Shown one piece after another: positions 7,617 to 15,753 of a stretch of DNA of 64,000 nucleotides (position 1 is its first letter; every line of letters starts with the position of its first letter). The translations under genes and the position numbers were made by a program. Source of the stretch: Ruminococcus sp. (lineage in GTDB: Bacteria > Bacillota > Clostridia > Lachnospirales > Lachnospiraceae); contig JACERV010000001.1 of assembly GCA_013911065.1 (NCBI GenBank), positions 62,001-126,000 on the forward strand, read 5' to 3'. The notes below the pieces were generated by a model. The model ran no database searches. It saw nothing but the letters and a program-made list of their open reading frames with translations, and was not told the DNA's origin.

Positions 7617-8858
7617 ATGTCTGTATATGAAATGGAAGAACAAAAGGAATGTATGATTCTTGTTGGTGTCCAACTGAATGAGAATGAGAAGACGGAGGAG
7701 TCTCTGGATGAGCTGGGTGAGCTTGTGGAAACTGCGAAGGCGGGAGTGGCAGGCCGGGTGATACAGAACAGGGAGGCTATTCATCCTGTGACTTATGTGG
7801 GAAAAGGAAAACTGCTGGAGATAAAGGAATTGTTGTGGGAGACGGAGGCAAGCGGCATTGTATGTGATGATGAGCTTTCTTCGGTGCAGCTTCACAATCT
7901 GGAACGGGAACTGGAGTGTAAGGTGATTGACCGAACTCTCTTGATTCTGGATATTTTTGCGGCCCGTGCACTCAGCAGTGAAGGAAAAATACAGGTGGAA
8001 CTGGCACAGTTGAAGTATCGTGCCGCCCGTTTGGTGGGATTGCGGGATTCCCTGTCACGTTTGGGCGGGGGAATCGGCACAAGAGGACCTGGAGAGAAAA
8101 AGCTGGAGATGGACCGGCGTCTGATCCGGGAAAGAATCAGCAGATTAAAAGGAGAATTAAAAGAGGTGGAGCAGCACCGGGCACTTATCCGGACGCAGCG
8201 GAAGAGTTCGCATTTGAAGGTGGCTGCTTTGGTTGGCTATACGTCTGCCGGGAAGAGCAGTATTGAGAATGCACTGACAGGCGCGGAAATCCTGGAAGAT
8301 GCAATGCTGTTTTCTACACTGGATACGACCACCCGGGTTTTGGAACTGGACGGGAAGCAGGAAATTCTGCTGACGGATACGGTAGGGTTTATCAGAAAGC
8401 TGCCCCATCATCTGATTGAGGCATTCAAAAGTACTCTTGAGGAAGCACGGTATGCCGATATCATCATTCATGTCGTAGATGCCTCGAATCCACAAATGGA
8501 CACTCAAATGTATGTAGTCTATGAAACACTGCGTCAGTTGGGCGTGGAAGGAAAGCCAGTTATTACTCTGTTCAATAAGCAGGACAGGCTGGAGGGAGAT
8601 GGCAGTTTCCGGGACTTTCAGGCGGACTATTCTATTCTGTCATCAGCAAAGACCGGACAGGGGCTGGAAGAGTTAAAGGAAGTGCTTCTGGAAATTATAC
8701 GCAGAGAGCAGATTTATATAGAAAGACTTTATCCCTTCGGTGATGCAGGGAAAATTCAGCTTATCCGCAAGTATGGGCAGCTCTTAGAGGAAGAGTATGT
8801 GGCGGAAGGTATTTTTGTAAAAGGTTATGTCACTCAGGAAATATACGGTAAGATTTGA
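7617..8858 (+). CDS. hflX: Ribosome-associated GTPase HflX
   Basis: A 413-residue GTPase that binds the 50S subunit and, in characterised bacteria, splits stalled or stressed ribosomes. The N-terminal HflX domain (about 15-180) contains HPVTYVGKGK and the glycine-rich LGGGIGTRGPGEKKLE. The G domain has P-loop GYTSAGKSS (207-215), DTVGFIRKLP (G3) and NKQD (G4). The P-loop carries S where most HflX have N. The start follows TTGAGGTGATGC. The MATE gene begins 10 bp after the stop. Confidence 0.93.
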   Translation: MSVYEMEEQKECMILVGVQLNENEKTEESLDELGELVETAKAGVAGRVIQNREAIHPVTYVGKGKLLEIKELLWETEASGIVCDDELSSVQLHNLERELECKVIDRTLLILDIFAARALSSEGKIQVELAQLKYRAARLVGLRDSLSRLGGGIGTRGPGEKKLEMDRRLIRERISRLKGELKEVEQHRALIRTQRKSSHLKVAALVGYTSAGKSSIENALTGAEILEDAMLFSTLDTTTRVLELDGKQEILLTDTVGFIRKLPHHLIEAFKSTLEEARYADIIIHVVDASNPQMDTQMYVVYETLRQLGVEGKPVITLFNKQDRLEGDGSFRDFQADYSILSSAKTGQGLEELKEVLLEIIRREQIYIERLYPFGDAGKIQLIRKYGQLLEEEYVAEGIFVKGYVTQEIYGKI

Positions 8859-8868
8859 AAGGCACAAA

Positions 8869-10260
8869 ATGAGAGAAGTAAGTAATCCGCTGGCTACAGA
8901 GCCGGTGGGGAAATTAATTGGAAAGTTTGCGGTACCGGCAGTGATTAGTATGCTGGTAAGTTCTTTGTATAATATTGTGGATCAGATATTCATCGGACAG
9001 GGTGTTGGAATGTTAGGGAACGCCGCCACCAACGTTGCCTTTCCGATTACAATTATAGCAACGGCAGTGGCTCTTCTTCTGGGGATTGGAAGTGCTACGA
9101 ATTATAATCTTGAAACCGGGGCAGGAAGGGACGAGAGGGCTTGTGAGACAGCAGGGACAGGTTTGGCGTGGCTTGTAATAAGCGGGCTGGTAATTGCTGT
9201 TGTCGTACTCGTTTTTTTACAGCCTATTTTACACGCTTTCGGGACTACGGAGGAGGTTCTTCCGTATGCCGTAGATTACACGTCAATTACAGCATTGGGA
9301 ATTCCTTTTTTTGTACTGACAACCGGCGGCAACCATATAATCAGAGCAGACAGAAGTCCTATATACTCTATGGTGTGTATGCTGACAGGTGCGGTACTTA
9401 ATACAATACTGGACCCCATCTTTATCTTTGGATTTCACTGGGGAATTAAAGGCGGGGCAATTGCTACTGTTATAGGGCAGGTTGTATCGGGATTTCTTGT
9501 TGTGTTGTACTTTGTAAAATTCAGAAAAATGCATCTGAGTGCAGCATCATTGCGTCCAAAGTTCATGTATCTGAAAAATATTATCGCTCTGGGAATGGCA
9601 GCATGCATCAATCAGATAGCTATGGCCTTAGTGCAGATTGGGATGAATAATACCCTGCGCCATTATGGTGCATCTTCCATGTACGGAAGTGATATTCCTC
9701 TTGCATGTGCCGGGGTAATTTCCAAAGTTGTCAGCGTATTTATGGCTATCTGTATCGGCATTTCCCAGGGATGCCAGCCTATATGGGGATTCAACTGCGG
9801 AGCGGGAAATTATGGCAGGGTCAGGGAGACATACAAAAAAGCGGCGGTTCTGTGTACCTCAGTTGCCACAATTTTTTTCCTGTGTTTCCAAATATTCCCG
9901 CGCCAGATTGTAAGTATCTTTGGAACGGGAAGTGAAGAATACTTTCACTTTGCAGAGAGATACTTACGGATTTTTATGTTCATGACGTTCATAAATGGTA
10001 TTCAGCCAATGTCCTCCGGGTTTTTCACGTCCATTGGAAAGGCAAAGCTGGGGATTGTAATGTCGCTGACAAGGCAGGTTCTGTTTTTACTTCCGCTGAT
10101 TTTTATCTTCCCATTGTTCATGGGAATTGACGGAGTGATGTATGCGGGTCCCATAGCAGATGCCGCGGCGGCAGTGATTGCAATTTGGTTTGCCTACAAA
10201 GAGCTGAAGAAGATGAAGACCCTGGCCCCCTGTACTTATTTAGAGGAAACAAGATTATAA
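8869..10260 (+). CDS. MATE-family multidrug/organic cation exporter
   Basis: A 463-residue membrane protein with about 12 transmembrane helices in two MatE halves (roughly 15-230 and 235-450), each starting with a conserved pattern such as GKFAVPAVISMLVSSLYNIV. Such proteins export drugs or organic cations using Na+ or H+ gradients. The start at 8869 follows GAAAGG; an in-frame ATG at 8827 lies inside hflX. The stop overlaps the 3' end of the convergent SDR gene by 6 bp. The substrate is unknown. Confidence 0.9.
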   Translation: MREVSNPLATEPVGKLIGKFAVPAVISMLVSSLYNIVDQIFIGQGVGMLGNAATNVAFPITIIATAVALLLGIGSATNYNLETGAGRDERACETAGTGLAWLVISGLVIAVVVLVFLQPILHAFGTTEEVLPYAVDYTSITALGIPFFVLTTGGNHIIRADRSPIYSMVCMLTGAVLNTILDPIFIFGFHWGIKGGAIATVIGQVVSGFLVVLYFVKFRKMHLSAASLRPKFMYLKNIIALGMAACINQIAMALVQIGMNNTLRHYGASSMYGSDIPLACAGVISKVVSVFMAICIGISQGCQPIWGFNCGAGNYGRVRETYKKAAVLCTSVATIFFLCFQIFPRQIVSIFGTGSEEYFHFAERYLRIFMFMTFINGIQPMSSGFFTSIGKAKLGIVMSLTRQVLFLLPLIFIFPLFMGIDGVMYAGPIADAAAAVIAIWFAYKELKKMKTLAPCTYLEETRL

Positions 10261-10986
10261 GAATCCTCCGTCCAGCCCGATAATCTGCCCTGTCAGATAG
10301 GCATGGCTTTCGGCCAGGTCAAGAACCAGATCCGCAACCTCTTTGGGGGAGCCGAACCGTCCGGCAGGAACCTCATCCATCAGCGTGTGGCGTTCTTGTT
10401 CGGATAATTGGGCATTCATGTCGGTATCAATGACACCGCAGGCAATGGCGTTCACTTGGATATTGGATGGAGCCAGTTCTTTTGCCAGTGCCTTTGTGAG
10501 ACCATTGACCCCTGCCTTCGTTGCAGAGTAGGCGGCTTCACAGGAGGCGCCGGAGGTTCCCCACATGGAAGAAATACTAATAATTTTCCCGAACTTTTGA
10601 GACACCATATAGGGGATTGCGGCGCGGGAGCAATAGAAGACGGAGGAGAGATTTGTGTGAAGTATTCTCTCCCAATCAGAATCACTCATATCTGTGAGCA
10701 GCCCGATATAAGCCATTCCGGCATTGTTTACCAGAACATCCAGCCCTTTAGCAGAGGATTCAATCTGCTGAAAAATAAAGGACACATCCCCGGAATTACC
10801 CATATCGCCGGGAAGTGCCTGGCAAGAACCTCCTTCTGACAAAATCTGTTCTTGAACCCGTTCCAGTTCCTTCACGGAATTCCTGCAATTTATAAATACA
10901 TGATAGCCTGCACGGGCAAAAGTAAATGCACAGGCTCTTCCAATACCTCTGGATGCACCAGTTATCAGCACACATTTCTTATCCAT
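10255..10986 (-). CDS. Short-chain dehydrogenase/reductase, FabG/YmfI-like
   Basis: A 243-residue NAD(P)H-dependent reductase. It shows the cofactor motif TGASRGIG (9-16), NNAG (87-90), catalytic Ser139/140, and Tyr153 and Lys157 in AYSATK. The segment ALAKELAPSNIQVNAIACGVIDTDMN resembles Clostridia proteins annotated as elongation factor P 5-aminopentanone reductase (YmfI/EfpI) as well as 3-oxoacyl-ACP reductases. It stands alone, outside a fatty-acid gene cluster, which favours the EF-P role, but the assignment is not secure. Confidence 0.8.
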   Translation of the reverse strand: MDKKCVLITGASRGIGRACAFTFARAGYHVFINCRNSVKELERVQEQILSEGGSCQALPGDMGNSGDVSFIFQQIESSAKGLDVLVNNAGMAYIGLLTDMSDSDWERILHTNLSSVFYCSRAAIPYMVSQKFGKIISISSMWGTSGASCEAAYSATKAGVNGLTKALAKELAPSNIQVNAIACGVIDTDMNAQLSEQERHTLMDEVPAGRFGSPKEVADLVLDLAESHAYLTGQIIGLDGGFL

Positions 10987-11026
10987 ATATAAAAACCTCT
11001 TTTCAAATATTCTCCTGATATTATAT

Positions 11027-11057
11027 CTTATTGGACGTTAGTACTTCAAGGAGTATG
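11027..11057. repeat. GAAC-N7-GTTC family repeat, copy 2 (diverged)
   Basis: CTTATTGGACGTTAGTACTTC followed by AAGGAGTATG matches the copy at 46605-46642 over most of its length, but the inner arms have mutated (GGAC/CTTC), so pairing is weakened. It lies between the minus-strand SDR start and the plus-strand HD gene. Confidence 0.5.
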
Positions 11058-11075
11058 TTTGAAGAATAAGGTTAC

Positions 11076-11098
11076 AGTTCACAGGCCGCCTGTGAACT
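11076..11098. repeat. Hairpin AGTTCACAGG-CCG-CCTGTGAACT
   Basis: A perfect 10-bp stem with a 3-nt loop, preceded by GTTAC. No T-tract follows on either strand, so it is not a normal terminator. The opening GTTACAGTTCA is shared with the hairpin at 48902-48947, suggesting a dispersed hairpin repeat. Confidence 0.5.
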
Positions 11099-11140
11099 AA
11101 ACAGAATAGGAATCTGTACACCCTCAGTTACCGTTTTTTG

Positions 11141-11169
11141 TTGTGATTCCAGATTGCTTATGATATGAT
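11141..11169 (+). promoter_or_regulatory. Probable promoter of the HD/asparaginase gene string
   Basis: TTGTGA (11141-11146) and TATGAT (11164-11169) are 17 bp apart, 129 bp before the HD gene. Genes on the plus strand then follow with short gaps up to 22194, so this may start a long transcript. Confidence 0.55.
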
Positions 11170-11297
11170 TTCTTTATAAATCAAGGATTTTTGAAAGGTC
11201 TTTATTTTTTACTGTTAAGTTTCATGCCGGCAGGCGGGATACAAAAGAGAATGATAGAAACTGAGTTACGGGAAGGGATGGAGGAGGAGCCGGAAAA

Positions 11298-11858
11298 ATG
11301 ATTGATGAAGCAATAGAATTTGCATCAAAGGCACATGAGGGACAATTCAGGAAAGGGACAAAAAGACCTTATATCGTTCACCCTATGGAGGTTGCGGATA
11401 TTGTGAGAACGATGACAAAGGATGAGGAGGTCATATGTGCAGCGCTTCTTCATGATACTATTGAAGATTGTGCAGATGTGACGAAGGAAATGCTGGAAGA
11501 AAAGTTCGGAAAGCATGTAGCATGTTTGGTCGCACAGGAAAGTGAAGACAAATCCAAAAGCTGGGAAGAAAGAAAAGGAGCCACAGTCCAGCATTTGAGA
11601 GAGGCTCCGATGGAAGTAAAAATGATAGCCCTGGCGGATAAACTATCAAATATGAGGGATATTGATAGGGACTACCCTATTTTGGGAGAAGGATTGTGGA
11701 AAAGATTCCGTATGAACAGTAAAGCAGCTATTGGCTGGTACTACAAGGGAATCAGGGATTCTCTCGGAGCGGAATTTAAGGGGGTTCCGGCTTATGAAGA
11801 ATATTGCACTCTGGTGGAAAAGAATTTCGGCAAGGAACCGGCTTCCCTGGAGTGGTAA
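11298..11858 (+). CDS. HD-domain phosphohydrolase, SpoT/MESH1-like
   Basis: A 186-residue metal-dependent phosphohydrolase. Expected ligands are H28 (YIVHP), H52-D53 (LLHDTIED, with E56-D57) and D114 (ALADKLSNMRDI). The last two motifs match the (p)ppGpp hydrolase domain of SpoT and of small stand-alone MESH1-type enzymes. There is no synthetase, TGS or ACT domain. It may remove (p)ppGpp or a related nucleotide; the substrate is inferred. GGAGGAGGAG lies upstream of the start, and the asparaginase gene follows by 17 bp. Confidence 0.8.
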   Translation: MIDEAIEFASKAHEGQFRKGTKRPYIVHPMEVADIVRTMTKDEEVICAALLHDTIEDCADVTKEMLEEKFGKHVACLVAQESEDKSKSWEERKGATVQHLREAPMEVKMIALADKLSNMRDIDRDYPILGEGLWKRFRMNSKAAIGWYYKGIRDSLGAEFKGVPAYEEYCTLVEKNFGKEPASLEW

Positions 11859-11875
11859 ATAAATCTGGGGGAGAC

Positions 11876-12901
11876 ATGAAAAAGCAAATTTTAATGATAG
11901 GAACCGGCGGGACGATTGCATGCAAACGTACGGAAGACGGTTTGACACCCGCTATTACTACAGAAGAACTGGTTCGGTACATCCCGGAGGTCCAAAAGGT
12001 ATGTGATGTGCACACTCTGCAGGTTTGTAATGTGGACAGCACCAATGTGATACCGCGTCACTGGAGTATGATCAGCCATGCGGTTGAAGAAAACTATGAG
12101 AAGTATGATGGGTTCGTAGTCTGCCACGGAACTGATACGCTGTCTTACACTGCTGCGGCTCTATCTTATATGATACAGAACCCGGGAAAGCCTATTGTGA
12201 TAACAGGAGCGCAAAAGCCGATTAATGATGAAAATACGGATGCCAGGACAAATCTGCTGGATAGTTTTATCTATGCTGCCGATGAGGATTCCAATGGTGT
12301 CCATATTGTATTTGATGGAAAAGTAATTGTAGGAACGCGGGCAAAAAAGGAACGGGCAAAGAGTTACAATGCATTTTCCAGCATTAATTTTCCTTATCCG
12401 GCAGTAATCAGAGAACAGGAAATACTGCGTTATATACCTCCAGAGGAATATACACAGGAGGTACAGTTCTTTCACAAAATGAGCAGCAGCATTTATGTGC
12501 TGAAACTGATACCGGGACTGGACCCGGAAATTCTAACCTATCTGTTTAGAAAATATCAATGTGTCGTGATTGAAAGCTATGGCGTGGGCGGTGTTCCGGA
12601 GTATCTGGTTCATAAGTTCTATGAGGTTATGAAAAATTGCAGAGACCAGGGGAAACTGGCGATCATGGCCACCCAGGTTGTGAAGGAAGGCAGCGATATG
12701 ATGGTGTATGAAGTGGGGAAAAAAGTAAAGCAGGATCTGGATCTGCTTGAGACCTATGATATGACACTGGAGGCTGCTATTACAAAGGCAATGTGGCTGA
12801 TGGAAAGGCCTCAAATGAGCTACGAAGAGATGAAAACGGAATTTTACCGGACAGTGAACCGTGATATACTGGGGTACAGGAGGAAGCGGAATAAAATATA
12901 G
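11876..12901 (+). CDS. ansA: Type I L-asparaginase
   Basis: A 341-residue cytoplasmic enzyme converting L-asparagine to aspartate and ammonia. The two catalytic motifs are present: IGTGGTIACK with nucleophile Thr13, and VCHGTDTLSYTA with the second Thr-Asp pair. There is no signal peptide, which fits the type I cytoplasmic form. The start at 11876 follows GGGGGAGAC; an upstream in-frame ATG lies inside the preceding gene. It sits between the HD hydrolase and a ParA ATPase in a tight string. Confidence 0.9.
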   Translation: MKKQILMIGTGGTIACKRTEDGLTPAITTEELVRYIPEVQKVCDVHTLQVCNVDSTNVIPRHWSMISHAVEENYEKYDGFVVCHGTDTLSYTAAALSYMIQNPGKPIVITGAQKPINDENTDARTNLLDSFIYAADEDSNGVHIVFDGKVIVGTRAKKERAKSYNAFSSINFPYPAVIREQEILRYIPPEEYTQEVQFFHKMSSSIYVLKLIPGLDPEILTYLFRKYQCVVIESYGVGGVPEYLVHKFYEVMKNCRDQGKLAIMATQVVKEGSDMMVYEVGKKVKQDLDLLETYDMTLEAAITKAMWLMERPQMSYEEMKTEFYRTVNRDILGYRRKRNKI

Positions 12902-12919
12902 TCAGGCACGGAGGCAAAA

Positions 12920-13699
12920 ATGAAAAAAACAAAAGTAATATGTTTTGCAAATAATAAAGGCGGAAGCGGAAAGTCTACCACCTGCTCTAATGTAGGGTAC
13001 GGACTGGTGCAGCTTGGCAGAAAGGTACTCCTGATTGACGGGGATATGCAGTTGAACCTGTCATTGTCCTTTTTTGATGAAGAGCAGGTCCTGGAATTTG
13101 CAAGGGGAGAGAAAAACTTATACGAAGGAGTCAAAAAGCAGGAGGACCTGACGGGATATATTATTCATTCTCCCTACGAGGGGCTTGATTTGATTCCTTC
13201 TTCCACTTTAATGAGTTCCATCGAATACGAATTGTTTACAAAATGGCAGAGAGAATATATTTTGAAGAAATGTCTGGAAAAGATCAGGGAAGCAGGGATT
13301 TACGACTATATTCTTATTGACGCGCCTCCTACCCTGGGCGGATGGGTTATGAATATTTTGTGCGCTTCTGATGAAGTGATTATACCAGTGGAATCTACCC
13401 CCTGGGGATTATTTGGGCTTGGAAACATGTTTGAATTTCTGGAACAGGTCAAACAGATCGCCCGGGACTTAAGTATGGGTGGAATTGTAATTACCAAAGT
13501 GGATACCCGGAAGAGTTATTTTAAGCAGACTTTGGAAACGCTGAAACAATTGGACGGCGTAAAGGTTTTTGATACATATATCCGTGTGGACAGTGGCATT
13601 GAATGGGCACAGGATAATAATACACCGGTTATGGCTTATAAAAAAAGCAGCAGAAGTGCAGCTGAATATATGGAACTGGCAAAAGAAATTGCAGGATAG
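12920..13699 (+). CDS. ParA/MinD-family (Soj-like) ATPase without a ParB partner
   Basis: A 259-residue P-loop ATPase with the deviant Walker A KGGSGKSTT (13-21), switch region IDGDMQLNLS and Walker B YILIDAPPTLG. These proteins form ATP-dependent dimers that bind DNA or membranes to position plasmids, chromosomes or protein clusters. No parB-like gene, parS sites or plasmid genes lie beside it; the neighbours are asparaginase and an AraC regulator. The cargo is therefore unknown. It could be a relic of a mobile element or a positioning factor for another machine. Confidence 0.82.
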   Translation: MKKTKVICFANNKGGSGKSTTCSNVGYGLVQLGRKVLLIDGDMQLNLSLSFFDEEQVLEFARGEKNLYEGVKKQEDLTGYIIHSPYEGLDLIPSSTLMSSIEYELFTKWQREYILKKCLEKIREAGIYDYILIDAPPTLGGWVMNILCASDEVIIPVESTPWGLFGLGNMFEFLEQVKQIARDLSMGGIVITKVDTRKSYFKQTLETLKQLDGVKVFDTYIRVDSGIEWAQDNNTPVMAYKKSSRSAAEYMELAKEIAG

Positions 13700-13726
13700 A
13701 AAAGCAGAACGAAAACAGGTGAGTAC

Positions 13727-14683
13727 ATGGACTTAGGATTATTAAAAGAGCTGTCTGTAATCACAGAGGAAGAACGCAGGATATTGGACGGGAGAGATGG
13801 AATTGACCAGCACATCTACACCGAAAAGAAAGAATGGATTGTAGATTGTGAGAAACTGCTTAAAAGAGGCAAGTTGATTCAAGTCCGGCCTCATACCCGT
13901 TTTGTGCATTTTCCAAAACACCGGCACAATTATGTAGAAGTGATTTATATGTGCCGGGGCTCAACAACTCATATTTTAGATGGGAATAAAGTTGTTCTGG
14001 AAGAGGGAGATTTACTGTTTCTGAACCAAAATGTGGTGCAGGAGATTCTTCCGGCACAGGAAGAGGATATTGCGGTAAATTTTATTATTCTGCCGGAATT
14101 TTTTAATGTGGCATTTTCTATGATGGGTGCAGAAGAGAACATGCTGAAGGAATTTCTGGTAGGTACTCTGTGCGGAAAGAACGAAACGACTCCCTACCTG
14201 TATTTTCATGTGGCAGATGTACTTCCAATTCAGAATCTTGTGGAGAATATGGTATGGACTATTTTTTATGATTTGTCTAATAAGCGCCGTATGAACCAGG
14301 TTACCATGGGACTCTTGCTATTGCAGTTGTTAAACTACATGGATAAGATGGAAACCGGCAGCAGCCAGTTTGATAAAGATTTGACCGGAGCTGTTTTAAG
14401 CTATGTGGAAGAACACTATAAAAATGGCAGCCTGTCAGAATTGGCGGAAATGCTGGGTTACGATGTATATTGGCTGAGCCGTGAGATTAAGAAGCGGACA
14501 GGCAGGACTTACAAGGAGCTTCTCCAGGTAAGGCGCATGAGCCAGGCATCTTATCTGCTGACCAGCAGTACTTTGCCTGTTTCCGACATTATAGAATCAG
14601 TTGGCTATGATAACACAAGTTATTTCTATAGAAAGTTTAAAGAAAAGTATGGGATGAGTCCGAAAGAATACAGGGAGAGGTGA
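13727..14683 (+). CDS. AraC-family regulator with N-terminal cupin
   Basis: A 318-residue regulator. The N-terminal cupin-like sensor (about 45-150) contains FPKHRHNYVEVIYMCRG and LEEGDLLFLN. The C-terminal double HTH (about 215-318) ends in VGYDNTSYFYRKFKEKYG and SPKEYRER, the standard AraC signature. Such proteins usually activate carbohydrate or transport genes near them; here the nearest candidates are the PHP phosphoesterase and the ABC exporter downstream. The start follows AGGTGAGTAC. The ligand is unknown. Confidence 0.88.
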   Translation: MDLGLLKELSVITEEERRILDGRDGIDQHIYTEKKEWIVDCEKLLKRGKLIQVRPHTRFVHFPKHRHNYVEVIYMCRGSTTHILDGNKVVLEEGDLLFLNQNVVQEILPAQEEDIAVNFIILPEFFNVAFSMMGAEENMLKEFLVGTLCGKNETTPYLYFHVADVLPIQNLVENMVWTIFYDLSNKRRMNQVTMGLLLLQLLNYMDKMETGSSQFDKDLTGAVLSYVEEHYKNGSLSELAEMLGYDVYWLSREIKKRTGRTYKELLQVRRMSQASYLLTSSTLPVSDIIESVGYDNTSYFYRKFKEKYGMSPKEYRER

Positions 14684-14747
14684 CGGGCGGGGGTGTAAAT
14701 CCCTGCTTTTTCCACGGAGGCATTTGAGAAGAAAAAGGAGGAGACAC

Positions 14748-15698
14748 ATGATACAGTCAGTCTATGCTTGCGACCTTCATACGCATACTACACGCTCAGA
14801 TGGGGCAGATACCCCGAAAGAAGTGATTTCCCGGGCGGCACTGAAAGGGATCAGAATCCTTGCCATAACGGATCATGATATTGTACCTGAAGAATTCTGG
14901 ACAGAAGAAAATGGAGAAAAGATAAATCTCAGGGAGTATGGGGATTCTGTCAATGTAAAGCTGCTGCCCGGAATGGAAGTTTCCTGTGAGACAGAGGTGG
15001 AGGATGTACATATCGTCTGTCTGGGATGTGACTGGTCACATTTGTGGTTTAAAGCAATGGAGCAGGCAGTCTCAGAATCTCGAATTGTCGGATATAGAAA
15101 ACTGGTTTCATATCTGCAGGAAGATGGGATAGAGATTACCTGGGCGGAAGTGCTTGATAATTGTGGACATCCGGTAGAGGAAGAATATATTTCCAAAAAA
15201 ATGATATTTGAATTGCTGGCCCGGAAGGGATTTTCAAAAACCTGGAGCGATGCAAAACTCATGATAAGGAATACGGAAAGGTACCGGATACAGCGCCAAA
15301 AACCAGATCCAAAAGAGGTAATCCGGGAAGTCCACCGGGCAGGAGGTATTGCCATATTGGCACACCCCCTGCTGATTGCCGAACAGGCTGAGGTAAACGG
15401 ACACAGTATGTCCAGGGAAGAATATATAGAAAAGCTTATAGAAGCAGGGCTGGATGGAATTGAGGCATGCTATACTTATGACAAAACCAGTTATGAGGGA
15501 AATATGACGAATGAAGAGGCGGAGAGATATATCCGTGAGAGATATGGATATAAAGTGAAAATTATGTCCGGCGGTTCGGATTATCATGCGGATGGAAAGA
15601 AAGGTGTGGCAAATCCCCGGGAACTGGGGGAATGTGGGGTGACGGAAGAGTATTTTTATAAAAACAGGCTGCTTGCGGGTTTACTGAATATGAAATAG
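14748..15698 (+). CDS. PHP-domain phosphoesterase
   Basis: A 316-residue metallo-phosphoesterase. Metal-ligand motifs include DLHTHTTRSDG near the N-terminus, AITDHDIVPEE, PGMEVSCE, AILAHP and GGSDYHAD. The arrangement fits the stand-alone family containing RNase AM/YciV (3',5'-nucleoside bisphosphate phosphatase and 5'-3' exonuclease), but the exact substrate is inferred. The start at 14748 follows AAAAAGGAGGAG at good spacing. It is 64 bp after the AraC gene. Confidence 0.82.
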   Translation: MIQSVYACDLHTHTTRSDGADTPKEVISRAALKGIRILAITDHDIVPEEFWTEENGEKINLREYGDSVNVKLLPGMEVSCETEVEDVHIVCLGCDWSHLWFKAMEQAVSESRIVGYRKLVSYLQEDGIEITWAEVLDNCGHPVEEEYISKKMIFELLARKGFSKTWSDAKLMIRNTERYRIQRQKPDPKEVIREVHRAGGIAILAHPLLIAEQAEVNGHSMSREEYIEKLIEAGLDGIEACYTYDKTSYEGNMTNEEAERYIRERYGYKVKIMSGGSDYHADGKKGVANPRELGECGVTEEYFYKNRLLAGLLNMK

Positions 15699-15753
15699 CA
15701 GACCTTCCTAAGATTGTTTGATGTCTGGTAGTTTAGCGCTGGGAGGGATTGAT

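Noticed and set aside
11076-11098. Strong intrinsic terminator
   Set aside because: The stem is perfect, but neither strand has a T-run after it; it is better called a hairpin repeat.
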